Both the position numbers and the translations under genes were made by a program. A stretch of DNA of 64,000 nucleotides, taken from positions 124,001-188,000 of the forward strand of contig NZ_JAUSLG010000073.1 in assembly GCF_030646615.1 (NCBI RefSeq), written 5' to 3'. Positions within the stretch are counted from its first letter, which is position 1, and the number at the start of each line of letters is the position of its first letter. The notes under the pieces are model-generated. The model worked only from the letters and a program-made list of their open reading frames with translations, made no database searches and was not told the DNA's origin. Of the stretch, positions 8,283-19,073 are shown piece by piece. Origin of the DNA: Phenylobacterium sp. (lineage in GTDB: Bacteria > Pseudomonadota > Alphaproteobacteria > Caulobacterales > Caulobacteraceae).

Positions 8283-10274
8283 ATGAGCACATCCCAACGC
8301 CTCGCCCTGGTGCTGCCGATCGCGCTGTTGGCGATCTTGCTGGGCCTCGGCTGGGCGACCCAGCAGGCGGCGCATGGCCTGCACTACGCCGCCGCCTTGG
8401 GGCCGGGCTGGGCCGATATCGGTCCAGTGCGCCTCTATCGGCCGTGGGCCTTCGCGCAGTGGTATCTGGCCCTGCAACCGCGCTATCCGCGCCTGTTCGA
8501 CGGGGCGGGCCTGGTGGGGCTCGCCGTCGCCCTGGCGCCGATCCTTTTGGTGGCGCTGGCGACGCGCGGTTCGGCGCGCGCGCCCAAGGCGTTTGGCCGC
8601 GACGCGTGGGCGGATCTGGCGGACGTCGCGCGGGCCAAACTGTTCGGGCAAGGCGGCCAGGTCCGGGGCCGGGTGCTGGGGCGCTTCAAAGGCCGCTACC
8701 TGACCTATGGCGGACCTGAGCACGCGATCATCGTCGGCGCCTCGCGAAGCGGGAAGGGGGCCGGCCATGTGGTGCCAACCCTGGTGGCCTGGCCCGAGAG
8801 CGCCTTTGTCTACGACCGCAAGGGCGAGCTTTGGCACATCACCGCCGATCATCGGAAGACGTTCAGCCACGTCTTCTACTTCGCCCCGACCGACCCCAAC
8901 ACGGTGCGCTGGAATCCGCTGTTCGAAGTCCGCAAGGGCCCGATGGAAATCGCCGACATTCAGAACGTGGTCGGCATCCTGGTCGACCCGCTGGGCCGCA
9001 AGGCCGGCGACCTGAACTTCTGGGACCAGAGCGCTACCGACTTCTTCACGGCGGTGATCCTGCACGTCCTCTACAGCGAGCCCGACGAGCTCAAGAACCT
9101 CGCCCAGGTTCGCCGGCTGCTGATCGATATCGAGCCGACCCTGCACGCCATGCTGCACACCCATCACCGGCATCGGCCGGATTATCACGCGGCCGATGGC
9201 CTGGCGCGCGACGAGGGCGGCGCGCCGATCCCAGAGATCCATCCCGAGGTGAAGCTGGGGGCGACCGCGCTGGCCGGCATGGACGAGCGGGTGAAGTCCA
9301 ATGTGCTGGCCACCTGCCGGGCGTCGCTGTCGCTGTGGGCCGATCCGCTGGTTGAGTACGCCACCAGCTGGTCCGACTTCTCGATCGGTGACCTGGTCTG
9401 CGCCGAGGCGCCGGTGACCTTCTACCTGATCACCCCGCAGGCCCATGCCGACCGCCTGGCGTTCCTGGTGCGGGTGTTCATCCGCCAGAGCGTGAACAGC
9501 CTGATGGAGCACGAGCACTATGATAGCCGGCGGCGGCGCAAACGTCATCGGCTTCTGCTGCTGCTCGACGAGTTTCCCAAGCTTGGCAGTTTGCCTTTTC
9601 TGGAAAATGCGATGGGCGAAATGGCCGGCTACGGGATCACCGCCCACCTGGTGTGCCAGAGCTTCAACGACGTGTTCTCCAGGTATGGTGACAAAACGCC
9701 GTTATTCGACAACATGCACATCACCGCGACCTTCGCGACGTCGGAGCCGACGAGCATCGAGAAGGTCACGCGCCGCGCCGGCAAGGCGCTGGAGATGCGG
9801 GAGAGCTACAGCGACCCGCGCAGCCTGTTCGGGCGGGCGCACCGGTCGACCTCGCAGTCCGAACAGCAGCGCTACATCCTGTCGGAGGAGGACGTGCGGG
9901 GCCTCGACGATCGCAAGCAGTTCCTGTTCGTCAACAACACCAAGCCGATCCTGGCCGACAAGATCCGCTACTACGAAGAGCCGTTCTTCAAGGCGCGCAC
10001 CGGCGACTACTTCCATGGCGTGCCGGCGGCCTACGAGCAGCGGCCGGGCGCCGCGGACCTGCCAGGACCGGCCAGCATCGATTGGCGAGGCGTCAGGGCC
10101 GTCTGCGCGCCGCCTGAGCCCTTCGCCGGTGTTCGCGTGCCCAAACCCCGCTACAGCGGCGCTGAGGGGCCTGCAGAGGCCCCAGGCGAGCCCGAGGTGG
10201 TATCGACCGCCGATTACCTGACCATGGCCCCTATCGCGGCTCTACGGGCCGATGACGACGATGGCAGTCTTTGA
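8283..10274 (+). CDS. traG: TraG/VirD4 type IV coupling protein
   Basis: This 663-residue inner-membrane ATPase docks the relaxosome on the type IV secretion channel. Two N-terminal membrane segments (about 9-27 and 75-95) precede Walker A IIVGASRSGKGAGH (about 149-162). Walker B LLLLLDEFPKLG lies at about 419-430, followed by the conserved GYGITAHLVCQSFNDV. Length and motif spacing match TraG of Ti/RP4-type systems. It lies between the relaxase and trbB, reading the same way. Confidence 0.93.
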   Translation: MSTSQRLALVLPIALLAILLGLGWATQQAAHGLHYAAALGPGWADIGPVRLYRPWAFAQWYLALQPRYPRLFDGAGLVGLAVALAPILLVALATRGSARAPKAFGRDAWADLADVARAKLFGQGGQVRGRVLGRFKGRYLTYGGPEHAIIVGASRSGKGAGHVVPTLVAWPESAFVYDRKGELWHITADHRKTFSHVFYFAPTDPNTVRWNPLFEVRKGPMEIADIQNVVGILVDPLGRKAGDLNFWDQSATDFFTAVILHVLYSEPDELKNLAQVRRLLIDIEPTLHAMLHTHHRHRPDYHAADGLARDEGGAPIPEIHPEVKLGATALAGMDERVKSNVLATCRASLSLWADPLVEYATSWSDFSIGDLVCAEAPVTFYLITPQAHADRLAFLVRVFIRQSVNSLMEHEHYDSRRRRKRHRLLLLLDEFPKLGSLPFLENAMGEMAGYGITAHLVCQSFNDVFSRYGDKTPLFDNMHITATFATSEPTSIEKVTRRAGKALEMRESYSDPRSLFGRAHRSTSQSEQQRYILSEEDVRGLDDRKQFLFVNNTKPILADKIRYYEEPFFKARTGDYFHGVPAAYEQRPGAADLPGPASIDWRGVRAVCAPPEPFAGVRVPKPRYSGAEGPAEAPGEPEVVSTADYLTMAPIAALRADDDDGSL

Positions 10275-10298
10275 CCCCTCCCTTTGCGTGAGCGCCCC

Positions 10299-11252
10299 AT
10301 GACCGAACGCCATCCCGTTGTTCTCGACCGCAAGGTCGCCGCCCTGCGCCAGGCCATGGGGCCGGTGATCGCGCAGGCTCTGGCCGACCGCCTAGTGGTC
10401 GAGGTGATGGTCAATCCCGACGGCAAGATCTGGATCGACCGGATCGGGGAGGGCCGCTCCTGGACGGGGCAACTGCTGGCGGCGGCCGACGCCGACCGGA
10501 TTCTGCGGCTGCTCGCCGACCACGCGGGCGAAGTGGTCACCCGCGACCGGCCCCGGGTCAGCGCCACCCTGCCGGAGACGGGAGAACGGTTCCAGGGCGC
10601 GTTCATGCCGGTCGTGGCGCGGCCGGCCTTTGCGATCCGCAAGCGGCCCGAGGTGGTGTTCACCCTGGACGACTATGTCGAGGGCGGCATGATGAGCGCC
10701 GCCCAGGCCGAGATCATCCGGGCCGCGGCTGAGGCGCGCGAGAACCTTCTGATCGTCGGCGGCACGGGTTCGGGAAAGACCACGCTGGCAAACGCCATCT
10801 TGGCGGAGCCGGCCTTTGCCGCGGACCGGGTGGTGTTGATCGAAGATACGGCCGAGCTGCAGTGCTCGGCGGCCGACCAGATCCAGATGCTGACTAAACG
10901 CACCGAGCCCGCGGTGACCATGACCGACCTGGTGCGCGACACCCTGCGGCTTCGGCCCGACCGCATCGTCATCGGCGAGGTCCGGGACGGCTCGGCGCTC
11001 GATCTGTTGAAGGCCTGGAATACGGGCCATCCTGGGGGGCTGGCCACGTTGCACGCCAACAGCACCGCGGAGGGCCTTAGCCGGCTGGAGGATCTGATCG
11101 GCGAGGTGACCCAGCGCATCCCACACCGAGCCATTGGGCAGGCCATCGACCTGGTGATTCACATAGCGCGCACACCGGGCGGGCGTCGGGTGTCGGAGAT
11201 CATGCGGGTGACGGGCTGGGGGGAGGGGGCTTACGCGCTGCAGACGGCATAG
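10299..11252 (+). CDS. trbB: TrbB/VirB11-type secretion ATPase
   Basis: This 317-residue protein is the hexameric cytoplasmic ATPase that powers pilus assembly and transfer. Walker A LIVGGTGSGKTTLANAI lies at about 151-167. The Asp-box region VLIEDTAELQC, Walker B region DRIVIGEVRDGSALDLLKAWNTGHPGG and the His-box LATLHANS follow in order. A TTG at 10284 could also start it, but ATG 10299 gives the usual N-terminus. No trbC-trbI genes follow, so this is the last recognisable transfer gene. Confidence 0.92.
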   Translation: MTERHPVVLDRKVAALRQAMGPVIAQALADRLVVEVMVNPDGKIWIDRIGEGRSWTGQLLAAADADRILRLLADHAGEVVTRDRPRVSATLPETGERFQGAFMPVVARPAFAIRKRPEVVFTLDDYVEGGMMSAAQAEIIRAAAEARENLLIVGGTGSGKTTLANAILAEPAFAADRVVLIEDTAELQCSAADQIQMLTKRTEPAVTMTDLVRDTLRLRPDRIVIGEVRDGSALDLLKAWNTGHPGGLATLHANSTAEGLSRLEDLIGEVTQRIPHRAIGQAIDLVIHIARTPGGRRVSEIMRVTGWGEGAYALQTA

Positions 11253-11262
11253 CCCACAGGCC

Positions 11263-11276
11263 GTGATCGAGATCAA
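11263..11276. promoter_or_regulatory. FNR/FixK-like box
   Basis: GTGATCGAGATCAA matches the FNR/FixK consensus TTGAT-N4-ATCAA at 9 of 10 fixed bases. A weak -10-like TAGTCT (11299-11304) lies at the distance expected of a class II site. If real, it would tie the next three genes to oxygen limitation. Confidence 0.33.
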
Positions 11277-11329
11277 AGCGGAACCGATACAATGGGGGTA
11301 GTCTTCTCTTAGACGAAGGACCCTTCTCC

Positions 11330-11614
11330 ATGGCAAACCTGGCCGACACCCACGTGATCCGCGGCCGACTGCCGGTTTTCCGCTGCGCTGCCGCCGGCGC
11401 TATCGCGCTCGGCGCGCTGTATGTCCTTTGCTGGATCGCCGCTTCGCTTGGATGGGCGAACGCCAGCCATATGTACCTGTCGCTGTTCACCCTTGCCCCA
11501 GCCGGCTCGACGGCGGCCCTGGGGGCCGGCCTTTGCTGGTCGCTCGGCTTCGGCGCGCTTGGCGGCGCCTTGGTGGCCCTGGCGTTCAACGCCTTAGCCT
11601 TTCTCGAACGGTGA
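11330..11614 (+). CDS. Small membrane protein, DUF5676-like
   Basis: This 94-residue protein has two hydrophobic segments (about 18-40 and 55-90). Its C-terminal half, SLFTLAPAGSTAALGAGLCWSLGFGALGGALVALAFNAL, resembles DUF5676 membrane proteins in its Gly-rich helix followed by ALAFNAL. Function is unknown; such proteins often occur near metal-resistance genes. ATG 11330 has AAGGA upstream. Its stop overlaps the next start (GTGA), so the two membrane proteins are probably made together. Confidence 0.6.
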   Translation: MANLADTHVIRGRLPVFRCAAAGAIALGALYVLCWIAASLGWANASHMYLSLFTLAPAGSTAALGAGLCWSLGFGALGGALVALAFNALAFLER

Positions 11615-12099
11615 TCCGCGCGGGGCCGCACGCGCCACAGCTTCGCACACGACGCGCCGCCGCCGGGCTGTTCGGCGCCTGCGCAGCCTATCAGCTTGGT
11701 CTCGGCGCCTATTTTGTGGTGGTGCGACCGCCCCTACTTCCCGAAGATCTGCGCTTTCTGGGCGCGACCGCGTCGCGACTGACCGAGGTTCTGCCTCGCC
11801 TCGAGGGGTGGCTGGGCCTGGTGTTCGCAGTCGTGGGCGGGCAGATGGCGGCCCTTGGCGTGCTTGTCGCCGGGGTGGCGGTGCGTCTCGCCCAGGGGAA
11901 AGCCATGGCGAGGTATGAGCTTCTGCTTCTCGGTCTGGCCGGGCTCATGTCCGTGGCGGGAATGAGCGCCGTGAACTTCGCCCTCGGGTCGGACTTCCGT
12001 TGGCTCTTGATTTTGCCGGTTCTGGCGTGGGCGCTGGGCCTGGCCTTGGCCGCCCTGGGGGGCGGCGAAGCGCCAGTCGACACGAAGGGGCGGGCATGA
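11611..12099 (+). CDS. Four-helix membrane protein of unknown function
   Basis: This 162-residue protein shows about four membrane segments (LFGACAAYQLGLGAYFVVV, LGLVFAVVGGQMAALGVLVAGV, LLLLGLAGLMSVAGMSAV and LLILPVLAWALGLALAAL). The frame is open back to 11428, but the GTG at 11611 is preferred: it overlaps the preceding stop and starts just before a basic N-terminus. Its stop overlaps the ATG of the ATP-grasp gene. I do not recognise the family. Confidence 0.6.
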   Translation: MIRAGPHAPQLRTRRAAAGLFGACAAYQLGLGAYFVVVRPPLLPEDLRFLGATASRLTEVLPRLEGWLGLVFAVVGGQMAALGVLVAGVAVRLAQGKAMARYELLLLGLAGLMSVAGMSAVNFALGSDFRWLLILPVLAWALGLALAALGGGEAPVDTKGRA

Positions 12100-13370
12100 C
12101 CGACGACCCGCCAATCTTGAGCGACCGCGACGCGGCCCTCAACAGCGGGTGCTTCTGCGTCACCTTGGACAGCGATCGCTTGGTCACCGCGATCCAGGCG
12201 GAAGCGCCCGAGCCGGATCTCGCGGTCGCTCTGCTCGCGGCTCGTCCGCATCTGTTCGCGGCCATGCCGGTCTTTTTGGCCGCCCATGACCTCAAGGCCA
12301 TGCTCGCCGTCGTCGATGCGGTTGAAGCCGCAGCCGAGGATCCAGCCTACCAAGCCGCGGTGCTCGCGTGGGCGCCGGACATCGCGCGCCACGACTTCGG
12401 ACCGCGTGGAGTCTTTATGGGCTACGACTTTCATCTCGGCGCCGCCGGGCCCAAGCTGATCGAGGTCAACACCAACGCGGGCGGCGCCTTCCTGAACGCC
12501 TTCCTGGCCCGTGCTCAGGGCGCGTGCTGCCGCGAAGCAGAGGACGCGATCAGAGCCGCCCCGATGGAGGCGTTTGACGCTGCGGTCTGGGCGATGTTCC
12601 TGGCCGAATGGGCGTTGCAGGGGCGGACGGACCAGCCGCGCACGATCGCCATCGTCGATGACCGGCCGCGCGAGCAGTATCTGTTTCCTGAATTCCTGCT
12701 GGCGCAGCGGTTCTTTGAGCGCCAAGGCGCCAAGGTCTGGATCGTCGACCCGGGCGAGCTTCGCTTTACCGGAGGGGTGTTGCAGCACGACGGGGAGGTG
12801 ATCGACCTCGTTTACAATCGCCTTGTGGACTTCTCATTGGAAGCTGCCGGCCATGAAGCCTTGCGAGACGCCTACGTTGGCGGCGCCGTCGTCCTAACGC
12901 CGAGCCCCCGCAACCACGCGCTCTTCGCTGACAAGCGGAACCTGACGCTGCTATCCGATTCTGTCGCCGCCAAAGCTTTCGGGCTGACGCCCGATCAGCG
13001 GCAGAGCCTTTTGGCGGTTCCCCACACGGTAATGGTGACCGCCGCGAACGCCGATGAGCTCTGGTCGGCCCGGAAGCGCTACTTCTTCAAACCGGCCGGC
13101 GGCCATGGGGGTAAGGCGGTCTACCGCGGCGATAAGATGACGCGCGGCGTCTGGGAGGCCGTTCGACAGGGCGGTTACATTGCCCAGGAGCTGGCCGTTC
13201 CAAGCGAGCGTCGGATCAGGATCGACGGGGAGATCAAGGCGCTAAAGCTCGACGTTCGCCTCTACACCTACGGGGGGTCGCCGCTTCTGACCGCGGCGCG
13301 GGTCTATCAGGGCCAAACCACCAATTTCAGGACCCCCGGCGGCGGGTTTGCACCGGTTTTTGTCACCTGA
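12096..13370 (+). CDS. ATP-grasp enzyme of unknown substrate
   Basis: This 424-residue protein looks like an ATP-grasp ligase. Residues about 126-140 read PKLIEVNTNAGGAFLNA, and the C-terminal half has RKRYFFKPAGGHGGKAVYRG (nucleotide-binding Lys and Gly-rich loop) and KLDVRLYTYGGSPLLTAARVYQGQTTNF. Such enzymes join a carboxylate to an amine or thiol at the cost of ATP, as in glutathione-type synthesis; the substrate here is unknown. ATG 12096 overlaps the previous stop. Its place between a transfer block and a mercury locus suggests, but does not show, a role in metal or thiol stress. Confidence 0.7.
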   Translation: MTDDPPILSDRDAALNSGCFCVTLDSDRLVTAIQAEAPEPDLAVALLAARPHLFAAMPVFLAAHDLKAMLAVVDAVEAAAEDPAYQAAVLAWAPDIARHDFGPRGVFMGYDFHLGAAGPKLIEVNTNAGGAFLNAFLARAQGACCREAEDAIRAAPMEAFDAAVWAMFLAEWALQGRTDQPRTIAIVDDRPREQYLFPEFLLAQRFFERQGAKVWIVDPGELRFTGGVLQHDGEVIDLVYNRLVDFSLEAAGHEALRDAYVGGAVVLTPSPRNHALFADKRNLTLLSDSVAAKAFGLTPDQRQSLLAVPHTVMVTAANADELWSARKRYFFKPAGGHGGKAVYRGDKMTRGVWEAVRQGGYIAQELAVPSERRIRIDGEIKALKLDVRLYTYGGSPLLTAARVYQGQTTNFRTPGGGFAPVFVT

Positions 13371-13413
13371 GGCGCTTGTTCCCGCCCGCTGCGGATCCGG
13401 TCTAGTCGCGCCC

Positions 13414-13857
13414 TTAGATCGCAATCTTCGTGGCGCGGCCCCCAGCTGATTTTCCGTGGTCGGCGTAAAGGGCCTCAATGAGCGGGCAGCACGAAGCCTG
13501 CTCGGCGTCACAGGCTTGAACTGACTGGTTTAGCACCCGCTCCATCCGCCGTAGGTCGGCGATCCTGGCCCGGATATCGAGCAGGTGCGACGCAGCGAGA
13601 GTGCGAGCCTCAAGGCATGCGGCAGCTCCCCCGGCGGCCAGGTCCAGAAGGGTCCGCACCTCATCCAGGGTGAAGCCCAGTTCGCGGGCCCTTCGCACGA
13701 AGCCAAGTCGACCCACGTGGTCGGCGTCGTAGCTGCGGTAGCGGCCGCGCCGCGGCGGGGCTGGCATGAGGCCAATCCTTTCGTAGTACCGGATCGTCTC
13801 GATGTTGCAGCCCGTGCGGCGTGAGAGCTCGCCAATCTGGATCGCATGTTCGGCCAT
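13414..13857 (-). CDS. merR: MerR mercury-responsive regulator
   Basis: This 147-residue protein has the MerR winged helix at the N-terminus (IQIGELSRRTGCNIETIRYYERIGLMP) and a dimer helix. The mercury-binding cysteines appear in the usual places: AAACLEARTLAASHLLDIR, then VQACDAEQASCCPLI. MerR twists an over-long promoter spacer to switch on transcription when Hg(II) binds. It is read divergently from merT across a matching operator at 13882-13912, and an identical dyad controls merC-merA. Confidence 0.9.
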   Translation of the reverse strand: MAEHAIQIGELSRRTGCNIETIRYYERIGLMPAPPRRGRYRSYDADHVGRLGFVRRARELGFTLDEVRTLLDLAAGGAAACLEARTLAASHLLDIRARIADLRRMERVLNQSVQACDAEQASCCPLIEALYADHGKSAGGRATKIAI

Positions 13858-13881
13858 GGGGGTGTGGCTTTCAATTAGGAC

Positions 13882-13912
13882 TTGAGTCTGTAGTCGCTAC
13901 AGATGGCATCAT
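13882..13912 (+). promoter_or_regulatory. MerR-type promoter/operator of merT
   Basis: A -35 TTGAGT (13882-13887) and a -10 CATCAT (13907-13912) are separated by a 19-bp spacer, the hallmark of MerR-controlled promoters. The spacer contains the perfect dyad CTGTAG-TCG-CTACAG (13888-13902). Confidence 0.8.
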
Positions 13913-13940
13913 CATCGGGCTTGCACCAGGAGTGGGCGCC

Positions 13941-14354
13941 ATGACGGCATCTAACGGGCTTCGCGCCCAACGAGACGGACCAGGGCGCAGGCCCGCCGAG
14001 ACGGCCTTGAGTTGGGCGGCGTTCGCCGCCGCAGCGGGCGCCGTCTTCGCCTGGGCCGCTTGCTGCGTCCTGCCGATGTCACTGGCCTTGGCCGGTCTAG
14101 GCCTTGGAGGCTTTAGCTGGATCGCCGGTCAGCGGACCTGGATCACGCTCGCCGCGCTGGTCGTGATCGGTGTCGGCTGGGTGCTCACTTGGCGGCGCGC
14201 ACGGATGTGCAAGGTGGACAACGCCTGCGCCGCACCCTCGCACCTGGGCATTGGCTTGTTGAGCGCGGCCACCTTGCTCACCCTATTGGCTCTGGCTTGG
14301 CAGCCGTTCGTCGAGCCGTGGGCCCTGGCCCTGATCCGAAACGCCCGCGGATGA
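13941..14354 (+). CDS. merT: MerT-like mercuric ion transporter
   Basis: This 137-residue inner-membrane protein brings Hg(II) into the cell for reduction. The first helix contains the paired cysteines WAACCVLPMSLALAGLGLGG. A cytoplasmic loop has the second pair as RARMCKVDNACAAP, and a third hydrophobic segment follows. The order matches MerT. ATG 13941 has AGGAG eight bases upstream. It stands alone after the MerR operator, while merC and merA lie in another unit of the opposite strand. Confidence 0.82.
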   Translation: MTASNGLRAQRDGPGRRPAETALSWAAFAAAAGAVFAWAACCVLPMSLALAGLGLGGFSWIAGQRTWITLAALVVIGVGWVLTWRRARMCKVDNACAAPSHLGIGLLSAATLLTLLALAWQPFVEPWALALIRNARG

Positions 14355-14595
14355 GCGATGTCGCTGCTCGGGACGATGCCGCGGCGCCGTCGCTTTGACG
14401 CAGTTAGACCGTCCCTCCTGGCCGAGTGGGGTCGCGACAATGGACCCCGGGACGTCTTGGGCCTGAGGCGTCGTGCCCGCCCGCCTCTCTGAGATGATCA
14501 CGCCGCTTGGAAGCGCTAGGGCGGAGCATCCCTGCGCTTAATCGCCTGGATTTATCGTTATCTTCCGGCGCGCCCTGTCCGTCGTCCGCAAAGCT
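14355..14595. other. Intergenic gap between convergent merT and merA
   Basis: I see no supported gene or known site in this 241-bp gap. Confidence 0.6.
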
Positions 14596-16735
<2,140 letters not shown>

Positions 16736-16812
16736 GGCCTCGGCAGCTTCGCTGGAACCTTCAGAGCGACGCTGCAGGCAAGACGCAGCATGGCGATGAG
16801 GCTCATGACGGT

Positions 16813-16843
16813 TAGATACGGTCTGTAGCGACTACAGACTCAA
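16813..16843 (-). promoter_or_regulatory. MerR-type promoter/operator of merC-merA
   Basis: Read on the minus strand, -35 TTGAGT (16838-16843) and -10 TATCTA (16813-16818) are 19 bp apart. The dyad (16823-16837) has exactly the sequence of the one at merT, CTGTAGTCGCTACAG. Confidence 0.8.
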
Positions 16844-16963
16844 GCCCAAAATTAAGAGGCGCAGACTCGCATTGCGGATAAGCGGGACCGCGACGGTCAA
16901 ATCGCCCAATGCCTTGGCCTTCGGCGAGCGTCGTCGGTCCGACCGCGGCGATGGTCCGCTGAC

Positions 16964-17911
16964 CTACAGTTTGGGCGCCCACTTGGCGATTTTAGCCAGG
17001 ATGTCGTCGAAGGCCGGCTGGCCGCGAAAATAGAGCGCGCTCGACGCGGCGTAGGCCTTCTGCAGCGTGGCGCGGGTCTCGGGGTCGCTCAGCACGAAGG
17101 CCTCGTTCTCGGCGATGATCGGATTATCGGCCTTTGGGAAGCGCTTGGCCTTGTGGTCGAGATAGTTTTGCGTGCCGACAAACACCTGCACGGTCGGATC
17201 CTTGAGCAAGGAATAGACGTCGTAGTAGTGGCGCATGAAGTTGGGCGGGAACGCCCCCGTCTCCTGCTGCAGGCGAAACTTGGTGGAGATCGCCTGCAGC
17301 TTTTCGACCAGCGTATGGCCCGGATGGTAGCAGGCGACGCCCAGGGCGCGGTTGTCGAGGATCTCGACCCGGCTGGCGGCGAAGTCATAGGCCCACGAGG
17401 AGATGTCGCGGGCTTCGTTGGGTGCGACATCGTCGAAGCCCACCTCCAGCAGCACGCCGTCTTTTAGGCCTTCGACAGATCCATTGATGCTGGCGTAGGT
17501 CAGGCGGATGCCGGCGCTGCGATATTGGCGAGGGTCATCAAACGCCGTGTCGCGCTCGACCGAGGTGATGCCGTCGATGACGATGGTCTGCGCAAGCCGA
17601 TCGTAGAAGTCCTTGCGGCTTTGGACGTGCGCCGCCTTGTCGTGATTGCGGCCGATCATCACTGGCGGATCGGCTGGCGGCGCGATGCGGATGTCGATGT
17701 CTTCCGAGAAACGACTGATCAGTCCGTAGCCCTTGGAGAGCGATGTGCCACCCTTCAGCTCGAAGGTCAGGCCCAGCTGCTGCAGGCCGTAGAGGCTCTG
17801 CATGATCCAATAGTCCTTCTCGACCAGCGCCGGGGCGATACCCTGCGCCTCGGCGACGATGCGGATCAGATCGGCAAACTGACGATGGTTGTGCAGGAGG
17901 TCAGGCGGCAT
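16964..17911 (-). CDS. AbiEii-type nucleotidyltransferase toxin, second copy
   Basis: This 315-residue protein is an AbiEii/DUF1814 toxin. LVEKDYWIMQSLYGL near the N-terminus, FELKGGTSLSKGYGLISRFSEDIDIRI (nucleotidyltransferase core) and HTLVEKLQAISTKFR are the family blocks. The frame extends to 17971, but ATG 17911 is preferred because it overlaps the antitoxin stop by 11 bp. It is of a different subfamily from the copy at 3.3-4.3 kb, so the two modules are not a recent duplication. Confidence 0.83.
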   Translation of the reverse strand: MPPDLLHNHRQFADLIRIVAEAQGIAPALVEKDYWIMQSLYGLQQLGLTFELKGGTSLSKGYGLISRFSEDIDIRIAPPADPPVMIGRNHDKAAHVQSRKDFYDRLAQTIVIDGITSVERDTAFDDPRQYRSAGIRLTYASINGSVEGLKDGVLLEVGFDDVAPNEARDISSWAYDFAASRVEILDNRALGVACYHPGHTLVEKLQAISTKFRLQQETGAFPPNFMRHYYDVYSLLKDPTVQVFVGTQNYLDHKAKRFPKADNPIIAENEAFVLSDPETRATLQKAYAASSALYFRGQPAFDDILAKIAKWAPKL

Positions 17912-18497
17912 CCTGCATCCCGACCTCGGCAAGGGCGCGGGCGAAGAACTTCTTGGCCCGTTCCGAGCCATAGCTCTGGACCGCCTTCTTCACCCGCGCC
18001 GTATCGCTGGCGGCCAGGCGCGCCTTGACGCGCTCGAGCACCTCGTCGGCGCTCTCGCCTAGCTGGTCGAGGTTGTTGACCAGATCGACCAGCAGGAATT
18101 CCCGGCTGAGCTTCTTGGGGAAGGCGGGTTTCATGCGGAAGTCGTAGGTGCGGCCGCCCAGGGCGAACTTGCCGTGGCGCTTGTGGTTATAAACCACGGT
18201 CTTGTTGTGCAGCTGGGTCGTGCCGACCCCCAGCGCATTGTAGGCGTTGGGCGAGGCCAGCAGGAACGGGCCGCCCTTGAGGAAGGTCGACACCAGGGTG
18301 TTGTCCTCGGGCGGGGCCTTCCCGAACACCGTCTGTTTGGGCGCATAGTAGAGGCCGCCGGCCAGCTTGGTCAGCACGCCGGCCTGCACCGCTTCCTTGA
18401 GGTGGCGATCGACGGCCGTCGACCATTGGGCCAGGTCCGCCCGCCGGTAGGTCTGTCCGGGGCGGAGCTTAGCCTTGAACTGGTCGAACTTGCTCAT
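17901..18497 (-). CDS. AbiEi-like (DUF6088-type) antitoxin
   Basis: This 198-residue protein has a winged-helix N-terminus (YRRADLAQWSTAVDRHLKEAVQAGVLTKLAGGLYYAP). The rest matches type IV antitoxins (LVSTFLKGGPFLLASPNAYNALGVGTTQLHNKTVVYNHKRHG). It directly precedes and overlaps the toxin gene. An imperfect inverted repeat 28-60 bp upstream is a likely autoregulatory site. Confidence 0.75.
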   Translation of the reverse strand: MSKFDQFKAKLRPGQTYRRADLAQWSTAVDRHLKEAVQAGVLTKLAGGLYYAPKQTVFGKAPPEDNTLVSTFLKGGPFLLASPNAYNALGVGTTQLHNKTVVYNHKRHGKFALGGRTYDFRMKPAFPKKLSREFLLVDLVNNLDQLGESADEVLERVKARLAASDTARVKKAVQSYGSERAKKFFARALAEVGMQDAA

Positions 18498-19073
18498 GGC
18501 TCCAATCTAGGCCTCCGAAGCGATTTTGCAAGGAATGTCATTAAGAATCCATGCAAATTGAACGGTGGAGGCACCGCGTGACCCGGCCTTGGCGTGCCGG
18601 GCTGCATCGCGTCTAATGGCTCGATGATCCAGTCGACCAATCGTCTTAGCCGGGGGGGCGCGCCTGCGCCGCGGGCGGCCCTTGTGGATCTATGGCGTGA
18701 TCGCCGTGGCGGGCGTCGCCTTTTGCGGTCTGCTGCTGATCTTGAAGCATTAGCGCTCTTTGGGGAAAGCGTTCCCCTGCGGCCGAGCCATGGTCTCGGC
18801 CGACCCCATCTGCGGGGACACCCCGCAACGCCCCGGAAACCGAGAGCGGCCGGCGGGCGTGCTCGGCCCCGCCATTGTCGCGGCTCCTAGCTGACCTGCA
18901 GGTCGCGGCAGACATCGACATCCCAGGCGAGCTTGACCCACATGTCGCCCGCGTTCGCGATGATCGCAGTATGTAGCGTGGCAGGCTTTTCGGAGGAGCT
19001 TGGCGATCTACGCATTGGGCGACAATAGCGGACCTTGCGCGCTTTGGCGGCGCCCCCCTCCTTTGCCAAGGCA
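18498..19073. other. 576-bp gap without a supported gene
   Basis: Apart from the operator-like repeat near 18525-18557, I see no supported gene. A short hydrophobic frame at 18682-18753 (LWIYGVIAVAGVAFCGLLLI, then LKH and a stop) could encode a single-helix peptide, but it has only a TTG start and no clear ribosome site. Confidence 0.5.
18525..18557. promoter_or_regulatory. Inverted repeat upstream of second AbiE module
   Basis: TTTGCAAGGAAT (18525-18536) and AATCCATGCAAA (18546-18557) are inverted copies with 10 of 12 bases matching. They lie just upstream of the antitoxin start and fit an AbiEi-type operator. Confidence 0.4.

Noticed and set aside
8223..9647. Long minus-strand open frame opposite traG
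   Set aside because: No recognisable domain; it mirrors a strongly conserved coupling-protein gene.
11709..12788. Minus-strand open frame opposite the ATP-grasp gene
   Set aside because: Crosses the overlap of two plus-strand genes and has no recognisable motifs.
18682..18753. Short hydrophobic peptide frame
   Set aside because: Only 23 codons, TTG start, no ribosome-binding site; not enough to call a gene.
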